Source of the DNA: Cyanobium sp. M30B3 | Lineage (GTDB): Bacteria; Cyanobacteriota; Cyanobacteriia; PCC-6307; Cyanobiaceae | Assembly (NCBI GenBank): GCA_018399015.1 | Contig: CP073761.1 | Span: forward strand, 1 to 64,000 | Direction of reading: 5' to 3' | DNA: 64,000 nucleotides | Shown here: positions 29,711-40,312 of the stretch, piece by piece | Numbering within the stretch: position 1 is the first letter of the stretch | Layout of the letters: each line of letters begins with the position of its first letter | Translations under genes and position numbers: made by a program | Notes under the pieces: generated by a model | Seen by the model: the letters and a program-made list of their open reading frames with translations, nothing else | The model's database searches: none | Told to the model about the DNA's origin: nothing

Positions 29711-30174
29711 AGCAATTCGGGCAACGCCGGCAGGGGAACATCAAAGCCCACCCCCATGGTGGTCACCGGTCCGGAGCGCACATACCAGCGCAGCCGCGCC
29801 TCAACCAGCCCCCCCGATTGCATGGCTGCGGGCAAGCGGTGGGCACTGAAATCCACGGTGACGGCCTGGCCGATCCTGAGCTCCTGGTTGTGGGTGATCA
29901 ACAGGCAGAGGCCGCCCAGGCTGATGTCGAGGATGTCCGCCGTGCAACAGCCGGCCGATGGCAGCAACACCGTGAGGGGACGGCAGAGGGGGGCCTGCTC
30001 CCGTGGATGGCGGCGGCCGTCCTGCCCACTCCCAGCGGCGTGAGCGCTGCGCTGATCAGGCGCGGCGAGAATGCTGGCCGCCTCAAACGGAGGTGGCGGG
30101 GGCAGGGGCGGAAGCTGGGCTGGGGTGTCGGGGCCGCCGGGGCCGGCGCCGGGATCGGAACCTGCTGGTGCCAT
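29707..30174 (-). CDS. PilZ-domain protein, predicted c-di-GMP receptor
   Basis: About 155 residues from ATG 30174. The first 60 residues are Pro/Gly/Ala-rich and look disordered. The PilZ domain follows with both ligand motifs intact: RRHPR (RxxxR) and, 30 or so residues later, DISLGG (DxSxxG). Single-domain PilZ proteins bind c-di-GMP and control partners; the partner here is not known. Two GGDEF proteins lie within 9 kb. It is divergent from the ATP-grasp gene (196-base gap) and its stop overlaps that of ureC. Confidence 0.88.
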
Positions 30175-30370
30175 GGATTCAACCGAGGGAGGCGGCAACA
30201 GCCAGTGGGAGTGGGGCCGCCCGGCAGAGACTGCGCTGCACCGACCGTAAGTCGATCGGGCTGCCATGGTCATACTTGCCGGGGGGCAATGGCGGCTTTC
30301 GTAGCAACCCATACCTGGAGGGCCGCTGGGGTTCCGGATGATTCGCCAGCCGCTCCAGCAGGCCAGAGGC

Positions 30371-31822
30371 ATGTTCACGGACTACACCCCCAACCGCGGC
30401 TACGACGAATACTTCAGCGCCAACGACCAGCCGCGCCTGGCCCTGCGCCCCCTGCTCTCGTCCCTTGGGCGGCTGGGACTGGACGAACTGAACCGCAACC
30501 ACGCGGCCGCGGGCGTGCTGCTGAAACGGCTGGGGGCCACCTTCCGGCTCAACGGTTCAGACCAGCGGGGCGTGGAGCGGATCCTGCCCTTCGACCCCCT
30601 GCCCCGGCTGATCAGCACCAGCGACTGGCTGCGGCTGGAGCGGGGTCTGATCCAGCGGCTGGAGGCGATCGACCAGTTCCTGGCCGACGTGTACGGCGAC
30701 CAGCGAATCCTCCACGACAACGTGATTCCCCGGGCCGATGTGGAGAGCTCCCAGGGCTGGCGGCCCCAGATGCAGGGCTTCAAGCCCCCGCTCAACCGCT
30801 GGTGTCACATCTCCGGCCTCGACCTGGTGCGGGATGGCGAGGGCACCTGGCGGGTGCTGGAGGACAACCTGCGCTGTCCCTCCGGGGTGGCCTATTTCCT
30901 CGAGAACCGGCGGGTGATGAAGCGCATGTTCCCCAGCCTGTTCACGGGGCGCACGGTGCAGCCGATCGACGACTACCCCTCCCATCTGCTGCAGACCCTG
31001 CGGGAGCTGGCGCCCTGGACGGAAACCCCCAAGGTGGTGCTGCTCACCCCCGGCGTGTACAACAGTGCCTACTTCGAGCACAGCTACCTGGCCCAGCAGA
31101 TGGGCATCCAGCTGGTAGAGGGCCGCGACCTGGTGTGCCAGGACGAGCGGGTGTGGATGCGCAGCACCGCCGGCCTGGAGCCGGTGGATGTGATCTACCG
31201 GCGCATCGACGACGACTTCCTCGATCCGGAGGTGTTCCGCAGCGACTCGATGCTGGGGGTGCCGGGCCTGATGCGGGCCTACAGGGCTGGCCGGGTGGCG
31301 ATCGCCAACGCCCCCGGCACCGGTGTGGCCGACGACAAGCTGATCTATGCCTATGTGCCGGAGATGATCCGCTACTACCTGGGCGAGGAGCCGATCATCG
31401 AAAATGTGCCCACCTACATCTGCTCCAGGCCGGACGACCAGGCCTATGTGCTGGCCCATCTCGGCGAGCTGGTGGTGAAATCCGTGGCCGAAGCGGGGGG
31501 CTACGGGATGCTGATCGGTCCCCATGCCCGCCCGGAGGAGATCAGCGATTTCGCCGAAAGGATTCAGGCCAACCCCCGCAATTACATCGCCCAGCCCACC
31601 CTGGAGCTGTCCACCGTCCCCTCCCTGAGCGAGGGTGAACTCTTCCCCTGCCACGTGGACCTGCGCCCCTACGTGCTGCGGGGTCAGGGGGCCTGGGTGA
31701 GCCCCGGTGGCCTCACCCGGGTCGCCCTTCGCCGTGGCTCCCTGGTGGTGAATTCCTCCCAGGGGGGTGGCTGCAAGGACACCTGGATCGTGACCGACAG
31801 TCAGGAGGCCTTGCCATGTTGA
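30371..31822 (+). CDS. Circularly permuted ATP-grasp protein (DUF404/DUF407 type)
   Basis: About 483 residues from ATG 30371 (MFTDYTPNRGYDEYF); ATG 30338 would add 11. Family marks include GYDEYFSANDQPR, LGATFRLNG, FDPLPRLIS, IPRADVESSQGWRPQMQGF, VLEDNLRCPSGVAYFLENR, VDVIYRRIDDDFLDPE and GVADDKLIYAYVPEMIRYYLGEEPI. ATP-grasp enzymes of this type are predicted amide-bond ligases. The gene overlaps the alpha-E gene by seven bases, which in turn overlaps a transglutaminase gene, a three-gene set that recurs in many bacteria. The product is unknown. Confidence 0.9.
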   Translation: MFTDYTPNRGYDEYFSANDQPRLALRPLLSSLGRLGLDELNRNHAAAGVLLKRLGATFRLNGSDQRGVERILPFDPLPRLISTSDWLRLERGLIQRLEAIDQFLADVYGDQRILHDNVIPRADVESSQGWRPQMQGFKPPLNRWCHISGLDLVRDGEGTWRVLEDNLRCPSGVAYFLENRRVMKRMFPSLFTGRTVQPIDDYPSHLLQTLRELAPWTETPKVVLLTPGVYNSAYFEHSYLAQQMGIQLVEGRDLVCQDERVWMRSTAGLEPVDVIYRRIDDDFLDPEVFRSDSMLGVPGLMRAYRAGRVAIANAPGTGVADDKLIYAYVPEMIRYYLGEEPIIENVPTYICSRPDDQAYVLAHLGELVVKSVAEAGGYGMLIGPHARPEEISDFAERIQANPRNYIAQPTLELSTVPSLSEGELFPCHVDLRPYVLRGQGAWVSPGGLTRVALRRGSLVVNSSQGGGCKDTWIVTDSQEALPC

Positions 31823-32799
31823 GCCGCGTTGCCGATTCGCTCTACTGGATCAATCGCTACGTGGAGCGGGCTGAAAACATCTCCCGCTTCGTGGAGGTGA
31901 GTGAGGCCATGGCTCTCGACTGCCCCCCCGGCAGTGCCGAGCCCTGGCTGCCGCTGATTGATGCCAGCGGCGACAGGGAGTTGTTCGACTCGCTCTATCC
32001 GCAGGGATCACCGGAAAACGTGATTGAGTTTCTGGTGCGCGCCGAAGCCAACCCCAGCAGCATCTTCAACTGCCTGAACATCGCGCGCGAGAATGCGCGC
32101 CAGATCCGTGAGGTGATCACCACCGAGATGTGGGAACATCTCAACGACATCTACTGGACCCTCGTTGAAGACGAAAACTTCTGGAGGCAACCGCCCCAGG
32201 AGCTGCTGCGCCACATCCGTGGCGCCTGCCAGCTGTTCTATGGCATCACCGACGCCACCCTCAGCCGCGACCTCTCCTGGCAGTTCAGCCGTCTCGGCCG
32301 GCTGCTGGAACGGGCCGACAAGACCACCCGCATCCTCGATGTGAAGTACTTCCTGCTGCTGCCCTCCCCCGATGAGGTGGGCGGCGTGCTGGATGAACTG
32401 CAATGGATCTCGTTGTTGCGCAGCGCAGGCGCCTATCAGATGTTCCGCCAGTCCCGCCAGCAGGCGATCGAACCCAAGGCGGTGGCGGCCTTTCTGCTGC
32501 TCGATCCGATCTTTCCCCGCTCGGTGCGCTACTGCCTGGGTCGAATTCAGGAGACCCTGCGCATCGTGAGCGGCAGCTCTTTGCCGGGCACCCCCGATGC
32601 CCTGGAGTGTCTCAGCGGCCTCACCCTGGCCCGCTGGAGTTACACCCACATCGAGGACCTGATCGCCGGCGGACTGCATGAAGCGATCGATGCCCTGCAG
32701 AGCGATCTCAACAGCATGCATGAACTGATTGAGCAGCGCTTCTTCACCGCCACCACCCACAACCCCACCAACGCCGATCCGGCATGCGTGCTCGCGTAA
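31816..32799 (+). CDS. Alpha-E domain protein (DUF403)
   Basis: 327 residues, all helical. It begins MLSRVADSLYWINRYVERAENISRFVEV, the standard opening of the alpha-E family. Later blocks include LARENARQIREVITTEMWEHLND-like text (INIARENARQIREVITTEMW region), GRLLERADKTTRILDVKYF and SVRYCLGRIQETLR. Biochemical role is unknown; it always travels with the ATP-grasp partner. It overlaps both flanking genes (7 and 16 bases), indicating translational coupling. Confidence 0.9.
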   Translation: MLSRVADSLYWINRYVERAENISRFVEVSEAMALDCPPGSAEPWLPLIDASGDRELFDSLYPQGSPENVIEFLVRAEANPSSIFNCLNIARENARQIREVITTEMWEHLNDIYWTLVEDENFWRQPPQELLRHIRGACQLFYGITDATLSRDLSWQFSRLGRLLERADKTTRILDVKYFLLLPSPDEVGGVLDELQWISLLRSAGAYQMFRQSRQQAIEPKAVAAFLLLDPIFPRSVRYCLGRIQETLRIVSGSSLPGTPDALECLSGLTLARWSYTHIEDLIAGGLHEAIDALQSDLNSMHELIEQRFFTATTHNPTNADPACVLA

Positions 32800-33656
32800 T
32801 TCACACCTTCCACTACACCTACGACGCCCCGGTGCTGCTCGGCCCCCATCGCTTCGGGCTCAAACCCCGCGGCCACGGCTTCCAGCGCCTGCTGGACTTC
32901 CGGCTGGAGATCAGCCCTGAACCCAGCCGGCTCTACCCGCTGGTGGCCGCCAGTGGCGATGAGATCCTGCGGGCCCGCTTCCAGGGCAGCAGCGACCACT
33001 TCCAGGTGCGGGCCGTGAGCGAGGTGGAAACCGAGACGGCCCCCCTGCTGCAGGCCTGCCTGGAGGAGAACGAACCCCAGCTGCCCTACCCGGTGGGGCA
33101 CCTCAACGGCGACCTGATGGGCTCGCTGGAGGGCTGGCTGCCCAACGGCCAGCACGACCCGGCGGCGGTGGATCTGGCCCAGGAGGCGCTGATGGGCAGC
33201 GACCAGCGGGCGCTGATGTTCCTGCAGCAGCTGGTGGAGATCATCCAGGACCGGGTGAAGTACACCCAGCGGCACGTGGGTCCGGCCTGGCCGGCGGGCC
33301 GCACCCTCAAGGAGCGGGTGGGCTCCTGCCGCGACCTGGCGATGCTGATGGTGGAATCCTGCCGCTGTGTGGGGCTGCCGGCCCGGTTCGTGAGCGGCTA
33401 CCACCTGGTGGAGCCCAAGCCCAAGCGCTACGACCTGCACGCCTGGGCCGAGGTGTATCTGCCCGGCGCCGGCTGGCGGGGCTTCGATCCCAGCGGCATC
33501 GGCGTGATCGACGACCGCTACATCACCCTGGCCACCTCCTCCAAGCCGGAGCTCACGGCGGCGATCACCGGCAGCTTCTCCGGTCCCCCGGGCGTGAGCA
33601 GCGAATTCAGCTGGGAGATCGCGGCCGAGCTGCTGGACGGAAGCAAGCAGGCGGTT

Positions 33657-33680
33657 GGGTTGGTCAGTGGGTTGGTCAGT
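33657..33680. repeat. 12-base in-frame tandem repeat at the end of the transglutaminase-like gene
   Basis: GGGTTGGTCAGT is present at 33657-33668 and 33669-33680, encoding GLVSGLVS about 18 codons before the stop. It is another repeat placed near a gene 3' end. Confidence 0.85.
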
Positions 33681-33695
33681 GCCGAGACGAGCACT

Positions 33696-34960
<1,265 letters not shown>

Positions 34961-34961
<1 letters not shown>

Positions 34962-35992
34962 CACGGCTGCACCAGAAAGGCCGTGGTGGGCCTGGGCAGC
35001 GGGGCTCCGGGTTGAATGCGCTGGGCATTCACCAGCAGAGCGGCCATGCGGGCAATGGCCTGGGCCACCGGGCCGTCCTCGGCCAGGAGCTGGCTCTGCT
35101 GCTCAGGGGGGGGGTAGCGCAGACCCTCCTCGGACTGCTCGAACGCCGCGGGGCTGACCTGCTGGCGCTGGGCCATCAGCGCCACGGCCTCGCTGCGGTG
35201 GCGCCTGGCATAGGCCTGGGCCGCCCACCAGCTGTGCACCAGAGCCTGCAGATCCCGCCGGCGCCGCTGGGCAAAGCCAGGATCCACGGCCAGCACATCC
35301 ACCACCTCCCCAGGGATCTGTTCGCTGCTGAACAGCTGGTGGAAGCGGGCGTCCTGGCGCAGGGGCAGGTCGTAGGGCGCATAGGTCACGATGGCGTCCA
35401 GCTGGGCGGAGCGCAGCCCCTCGACCAGGGCCGCGGGCCCGTCAAAGCGCAGCTGGAGATCTGCGATCCCCACCGACTGACCCTCCAGGCCGCGCAGCAG
35501 CAGGTATTCAGCCAGCACCGTGCGCTCCAGGCCCAGGCGCTGGCCAGCCAGGGCCCCGGGGCTGGCCAGCCCGACCCGGGCGATCAGCCGATCCGCACCC
35601 AGGGATTCATCCAGCACCAGCACCAGCTGGGGGCAGCGGGCCGGCGCCTCCTGGCAGAGGGCGATCGCCTCGGGGAGGGTGGTGGCGATCACATTCACGT
35701 CGCCACGCACGTAGGCCGACCGTTGATCCGCCAGGGAGCTGTACTGCTTCAGCCGCAGATCGAGGCCTCGTGGCCGGCCCAGCTGCTTCTGCTCGGCCAG
35801 GTAGAGGTATTCGTAGCCCGGCCAGCTGGTGATCGCCACAAACAGCCGACTGGCCTGGCGCGCCGGCAGCCACAGCGCTGCGCCCGCGGCTCCGGCCAGT
35901 GCCAGCAGCGCAGGCAGCACCAGCCAGCGCCGGATGCGCCGCGGCGGGCGCCTGGGGGACGGCGATGGGAGGGAATCGGGCGGCAACACCAT
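34961..35992 (-). CDS. Orphan periplasmic solute-binding protein (NMT1/SsuA-like), membrane-anchored
   Basis: About 343 residues. A positively charged N terminus (RRPPRRIRRW) precedes a membrane segment (LVLPALLALAGAAGAALWL) with no lipobox, so it may stay anchored. The type 2 binding fold starts VAITSWPGYEYLYLAEQKQLGRPRGLDLRLKQ. DRLIARVGLASPGALAGQRLG is a typical ligand-cleft stretch. No permease or ATPase gene is nearby; instead the gene is coupled to a diguanylate cyclase. That favours a sensing role over transport. A paralogue lies directly upstream. The ATG at 35992 is preferred to GTG 35995. Confidence 0.85.
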
Positions 35993-35999
35993 CACCTGT

Positions 36000-37090
36000 T
36001 CAATTCAATGCCGCCTGCACCAGGGCATCGCTCACCTGGGGAAGGGCGGAACCCGGCTTCAACAGCCTGAGCTGTTCCTGCACCCGCTGCACGGCCTGGA
36101 GATTGCGCTGCAGTGGCCCATTCGCCGCCAGCATGGCCTCCTGAGCCTGAAGGGGAAATACACCAGCCCCCGCTCGGCCCTCCGGAATTCCTCGGTGCTG
36201 AGGCCTTGGCGGCGGGCCATCACCGGCAAGGCCGTGGCCGGATTCGTGCGCGCCAGCTGGTGGGCTGCCTGCCAGGCCCGCAGCAACCGCACCAGCGTGG
36301 GTCTCTGCTCGGCATAGGTATCGGGACTCACCACCAGCACATCAAAGATCTCACCGGGAATGGCCCGGCTGTCGAACAGTTTCTGCACCCGGCCGCGGCG
36401 ATAGGCCACTTCGCTGTAGGGCGGGAAAAAGGCCACCGCATCCACCGATCCCTTTGCCAAGGCATCGGACATGGCGTCCAGCGGCATGTTGCGCACCTCC
36501 ACATCGGCCAGGGTGAGCCCCGCGCTGTCGAGGGCGCGGCTGAGCACATAGGGCCCGAGGGTGGAGAGGGTGAGGCCCACCCGCCGACCGCGCAACTGGC
36601 CGACGGAGCTGATACCGGCCCGGGCAGCAATCTGGTCTCCACCACGGGACTCGTTCAGCACCAGCACCACCACCGGGCAGCGATCCGGCGCCCGGGAGCA
36701 GATGTCCACGGCCTCCACCGTGGTGAGCTGGGCCATCTGCAGCTCGCCGCGCAGGTAGGCATGCACGATGGCCTGGGGATCGGGAAACTCGGCGATCCGC
36801 AGATCGAGCCCCTCGCGGCGGGCCAGCCCCTGCTCACGGGCGAGATAGAAATACTCGTAGCCCGGCCAGTGGGCGATCGGCATGGTGAGCTGCGGCGAGC
36901 GCCCGCGGCAGGACGCGCCGGCCAGCCCGGCTGCCACCAGCCCCAGCAGCGCCAGCCCAGGCCGGAGCCTGCCCAGAGCCGCCCGCGACCAGCCCCTTGA
37001 TCTCCCCTGCGTCAGCCTGGACTCCAGCCACTGGCACCAATCCCGCAACAAGCCACGGCATCCAGAAGGTTGAAGCGTAGGTGCCACCAA
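36000..37090 (-). pseudogene. Paralogous solute-binding protein with a 3' one-base frameshift
   Basis: Same family as the next gene: HWPGYEYFYLAREQGLARREGLDLRIAEF matches its paralogue's opening. A signal/lipoprotein region (LALLGLVAAGLAGASC) precedes it. The frame is intact to LVYFP, then breaks at a G4 run on this strand (36152-36155). In the present frame it ends at 36059 with an unrelated tail. Adding one base restores QAQEAMLAANGPLQRNLQ and VSDALVQAALN, matching the paralogue's end, with a stop at 36000-36002, only a few bases before the next gene. The start (TTG 37090 or GTG 37087) is uncertain. Confidence 0.8.
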
Positions 37091-37149
37091 TGGACTCGAC
37101 CCCTACCTTGTGGCAAAGAGCCATCAGGGATTGACAGGGGGCGAATGAC

Positions 37150-38835
37150 ATGTCCGTCTGTGCACCCATGGACTCAGCTGCAGGCCCTGCAGCGGCGATC
37201 CCCACCCGCGACCTGCCCTGGCTGGCCCTGCTCAGCGGCCTGGCGGTGCTGCTCAACACCCTGCCCGTGCCCTTCTTCTACGGCATCCAGGTGCTGCTGG
37301 GCCCGGTGTCGGCCATCCTTGCCCTGCTGCTGTGGCGGGGAGGCTGGGGGGTGGCCATCGGCGTCCTGGCCAGCCTGCAGACCTGGCCCCTCTGGGGCCA
37401 CCCCTGGGCCGTTGTGATCTTCACAGCGGAAATGGTGTGGCTGTGGCTGGGGCTGCGCCGTTTCCACGGCCAGCCCAACCGGGAGGGCAATGGCCGGGTG
37501 GTGATGCTGGCGATGGGCTACTGGCTGCTGCTGGGCACGCCCCTGGTGTTCACCTTCTATGGGCTGGTGATGCGCCTCGATCTGGCCAATGTGCTGGTGG
37601 TGGCCGTGAAGCAGAGCTTCAACGGCGTGCTCAACGCCGTGCTGGCCTTCAGTGTGCTGATCCTGATCCGTGCCGTTCAGGCCGGACGCGGCGAGGGACC
37701 AGGCCTGTCACTGCGGGGCGTGATCATGGCGTTGGCCCTGCTGGCGGTGACCCTGCCCACCCTGGTGATCAGCATCACCGCCGGCCACCAGCTGCAGAGC
37801 GCCGTGCAACAGGGAGCGCTCGAAGGCCTGAAGACCATCAGCCTGGCGGTGGAGCGGGTGGGTCCGGGCGACCGCAGCAATCGCCTGCTGATCGAGCAGA
37901 TGGGCAGTGATCTGGCCTATCGACGCATCGATGCCAACGGCCAGACGGCGAGCTCCGACCCCGCCCTGTTCCAGCGTCTCGACGGGCACTACGGCGACGG
38001 TGGCCGCAGCCAGGTGCGCATCCCGGATCTGGCCCTGCTGATTCCCAGGGGGAAGGCTCCGGTGCTGCACAAGTGGATCAAGGGCTACTGGAGCTACAGC
38101 CAGCAGTACGACGGCCGCGATGGCACCTCGCTGATCCAGGTGGTGGAGCCGGCACGGCCGGCGGTGGCACGCCTGCAGCTGCAGAGCAGCCAATTGCTGG
38201 GGGCCAGCATGGCCGTGCTCGTGCTGGGCGCCCTGATCAGCGCCTGGGTGGGTGAACGGGTGGAACGGGCCTTTGCCGCCGTGGTGCCGACCCGGCCCAG
38301 GGGCAGCGGTCCAGCGATCACCGATCCCGAGGACGGAGATCTGGAACAGCAGCTCCGGATGGCCTGGCAACGCTCCCGCCAGAGCGGCGAGCCGCTCGCC
38401 TGTCTCTGCCTGCAGATCGATGGCCTGGCCGCGATCCACCAGCATTTCGGCCAGCAGGTTGCCGATCACCTGCTCAACGATCTGAGCGGCGTGCTGCGCG
38501 GCAGGCTGCGCCGCAACGATCAGCTCTACCGCTCAGGCGATGGGGGGTTTGTGGTGTTGGCCAAGGGATGCCAGGGAGAAGCTGCCCTCAACCTGGCCGA
38601 GGGCCTGCAGCGGGCCGTGTCCGCTGTGCCATGGCCCACGAACCGGGCAGCGGCTCCTCGCCGGAGCGATCCAGCCGCCTTCAGCGTGAGTGTGGGGATC
38701 AGCAGCCTGGACCCCGACCGGGAGGCACCCGAACAGCTCAACGCCGACAGTCTGATGGTCCGGGCCAGGCGGGCCCTGGAGCTGGCCCGCCTGCAGGGCA
38801 ACGGTGAGTTGGTGTTGAACGCCGAGAGCGCCTGA
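37150..38835 (+). CDS. Membrane protein with degenerate GGDEF domain (GDGGF) and retained I-site
   Basis: 561 residues. Six or seven N-terminal membrane helices (about 20-190) form a MASE-like sensor. A periplasmic region (about 215-340) and another helix (LLGASMAVLVLGALISAWVGE) follow, then a GGDEF-type domain. Where an active cyclase has GGDEF this one has GDGGF (in YRSGDGGFVV), so cyclase activity is unlikely. The c-di-GMP inhibitory-site motif RRND lies the usual five residues before it, suggesting a c-di-GMP receptor. It is divergent from the solute-binding protein genes by about 60 bases. Confidence 0.85.
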   Translation: MSVCAPMDSAAGPAAAIPTRDLPWLALLSGLAVLLNTLPVPFFYGIQVLLGPVSAILALLLWRGGWGVAIGVLASLQTWPLWGHPWAVVIFTAEMVWLWLGLRRFHGQPNREGNGRVVMLAMGYWLLLGTPLVFTFYGLVMRLDLANVLVVAVKQSFNGVLNAVLAFSVLILIRAVQAGRGEGPGLSLRGVIMALALLAVTLPTLVISITAGHQLQSAVQQGALEGLKTISLAVERVGPGDRSNRLLIEQMGSDLAYRRIDANGQTASSDPALFQRLDGHYGDGGRSQVRIPDLALLIPRGKAPVLHKWIKGYWSYSQQYDGRDGTSLIQVVEPARPAVARLQLQSSQLLGASMAVLVLGALISAWVGERVERAFAAVVPTRPRGSGPAITDPEDGDLEQQLRMAWQRSRQSGEPLACLCLQIDGLAAIHQHFGQQVADHLLNDLSGVLRGRLRRNDQLYRSGDGGFVVLAKGCQGEAALNLAEGLQRAVSAVPWPTNRAAAPRRSDPAAFSVSVGISSLDPDREAPEQLNADSLMVRARRALELARLQGNGELVLNAESA

Positions 38836-38852
38836 AGCGACCCGGCACTGGG

Positions 38853-38893
38853 CTCACCAGTTGAGCTTCACCAGTTGAGACTTACCAGTTAAG
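38853..38893. repeat. 14-15-base tandem repeat, three copies, over the cupin gene stop
   Basis: CTCACCAGTTGAG (38853-38865), CTTCACCAGTTGAG (38866-38879) and CTTACCAGTTAAG (38881-38893). On the minus strand each copy reads AACTGG followed by TGA or TAA. The last one listed is the real Asn-Trp-stop of the cupin gene; the other two are copies in the 3' flank. Confidence 0.9.
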
Positions 38894-39388
38894 ACCGTGC
38901 AGCTTGGGCAGGGGGGCCGTCTTGAAGGTGATGGCAAACAGCCGGGGGATGCGGCGGCTGTTGTACACCCGGAACTCCCGCACCACGCTCGCGCCCTCCT
39001 CGCGAACGGCCTGATTCAGCACCACCGACCCATCGGGATCGGACACGGAGCGGTGAAAGGTGCCCGGCGGAATGCGCAGGATGTCGCCACCCGCCTCCAG
39101 ACGCACGATGTGATACGGGTAATTCCAGCCGAAATTCACCAGGTAGAAGGTGCGGCCTCCATGCAGGGCCAGCAGATTGTCCTCCTGGTGGGGATGGAGA
39201 TAGAACTGCCAGGCACCGGTCTTCTCTTCATCGGGCGGTGACACGGCTGGGCCGCTGTGGATCACCAGGTCGCGGGCATTCGAATCGGCAACCGTGATGT
39301 CGAAGAAGCGCACGGCAGGCGTATCCCGAAACTTCTCGTAGGGGATCAGCTCAAACATCGGCGCCGGCTTCGGCATGAAGGCAGTCAT
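38882..39388 (-). CDS. Cupin-fold protein of unknown function
   Basis: About 168 residues from ATG 39388; ATGs at 39376 and 39358 are alternatives. The cupin core is visible: GAWQFYLHPHQEDNLLALHGGRTFYLV (motif 1 region) and GGDILRIPPGTFHRSVSDPDGS (motif 2 with His). The substrate cannot be inferred; sugar-epimerase-like (RmlC-type) cupins show similar text. It is transcribed toward the degenerate GGDEF gene and is separated from cobA by 132 bases. Its stop lies in a tandem repeat. Confidence 0.75.
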   Translation of the reverse strand: MTAFMPKPAPMFELIPYEKFRDTPAVRFFDITVADSNARDLVIHSGPAVSPPDEEKTGAWQFYLHPHQEDNLLALHGGRTFYLVNFGWNYPYHIVRLEAGGDILRIPPGTFHRSVSDPDGSVVLNQAVREEGASVVREFRVYNSRRIPRLFAITFKTAPLPKLHGLNW

Positions 39389-39469
39389 CGGCCTGGGGTG
39401 TGGGGCTGGGGAGGTCCTCAGTGAAACGAACCAACGAACCCAACAACGGTGGCAACCACTACACAAACC

Positions 39470-39493
39470 AGCGAAGCACTGGCCAGTTTCGCT
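39470..39493. promoter_or_regulatory. Nested palindrome between cobA and the cupin gene
   Basis: AGCGAA (39470-39475) pairs with TTCGCT (39488-39493), enclosing the perfect 10-base palindrome ACTGGCCAGT (39478-39487). It lies about 28 bases after the cobA stop on the minus strand and about 80 bases before the cupin start. It could be the cobA transcription end or an operator of the cupin gene. No T-run follows. Confidence 0.5.
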
Positions 39494-39520
39494 AGTGACC
39501 CGATTCCCCTGCAGCGGGGG

Positions 39521-40312
39521 TCAGAACGGAATCGGCATCTCCACCGCCGCCGGGGCCGGACCGCAGGCCGCCACCCGCTGGGCCACCACCTGGCCCACCA
39601 GCACGATCGAGGGCGAGGCGAAGCCCTGCCCGGCGGCGCGGTTGGCCAGCTCCGCCAGGGGGCTGAGCAGCAGGCGCTGCCCCTCCACCGTGCCCTGCTG
39701 GATCACCGCCGCCGGGGTGTCGGCTGCCAGGCCGCCGGCCAGCAGCTCCTCGGCGATGCGGCGCAGGTTGTGCAGGCCCATGTAGATCACCAGGCCGTCA
39801 CTGCTGCGGGCCAGGCCGCGCCAGTCGACGCCGGGGCGCTGCTTGTCGATCTCCTCATGGCCGGTCACGAAGGTGACGCTGGAGCCGGCCTTGCGGTGGG
39901 TGACGGGGATGCCCGCATAGGCCGGCGCGGCGATGCCGGCGGTGACGCCGGGCACCACCTGCACCGGGATGCCCTGGCCCGCCAGGTGGGCGGCCTCCTC
40001 ACCGCCGCGGCCGAACAGGAAGGGGTCGCCCCCCTTGAGGCGCACGATCAGGCGGCAGCGGCCGGCCAGCTCCACCAGCACGGCGTTGGTGCTGGGCTGG
40101 GGCACGGAGTGGTGGCCGCGGCGCTTGCCCACGAAATGGCGCTCGCAGCCCTCCGGCACCAGGTCGAGCAGGGCCTTCGGCACCAGGGAGTCGTACACCA
40201 GGGCATCGCACTGCTGCAGCAGCCGATGGGCCTTGACGGTGAGCAGGTCGGGATCACCGGGACCGGCCCCCACCAGGTACACCGTGCCGAATGGGGCGGG
40301 CTGCTCACTCAC
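39521..40312 (-). CDS. cobA: Uroporphyrinogen-III C-methyltransferase
   Basis: SAM-dependent enzyme making precorrin-2 from uroporphyrinogen III, the first step to siroheme (NirA cofactor) and cobalamin. 263 residues from a GTG overlapping the previous stop (GTGA). Conserved motifs are VYLVGAGPGDPDLLTVKA, VRLKGGDPFLFGRGGEE, VVPGVTAGIAAPAYAGIPVTHR and VTGHE. There is no CysG-type dehydrogenase/ferrochelatase part. It is the third gene of the nirA-cbiX-cobA string. Confidence 0.96.
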   Translation of the reverse strand: MSEQPAPFGTVYLVGAGPGDPDLLTVKAHRLLQQCDALVYDSLVPKALLDLVPEGCERHFVGKRRGHHSVPQPSTNAVLVELAGRCRLIVRLKGGDPFLFGRGGEEAAHLAGQGIPVQVVPGVTAGIAAPAYAGIPVTHRKAGSSVTFVTGHEEIDKQRPGVDWRGLARSSDGLVIYMGLHNLRRIAEELLAGGLAADTPAAVIQQGTVEGQRLLLSPLAELANRAAGQGFASPSIVLVGQVVAQRVAACGPAPAAVEMPIPF

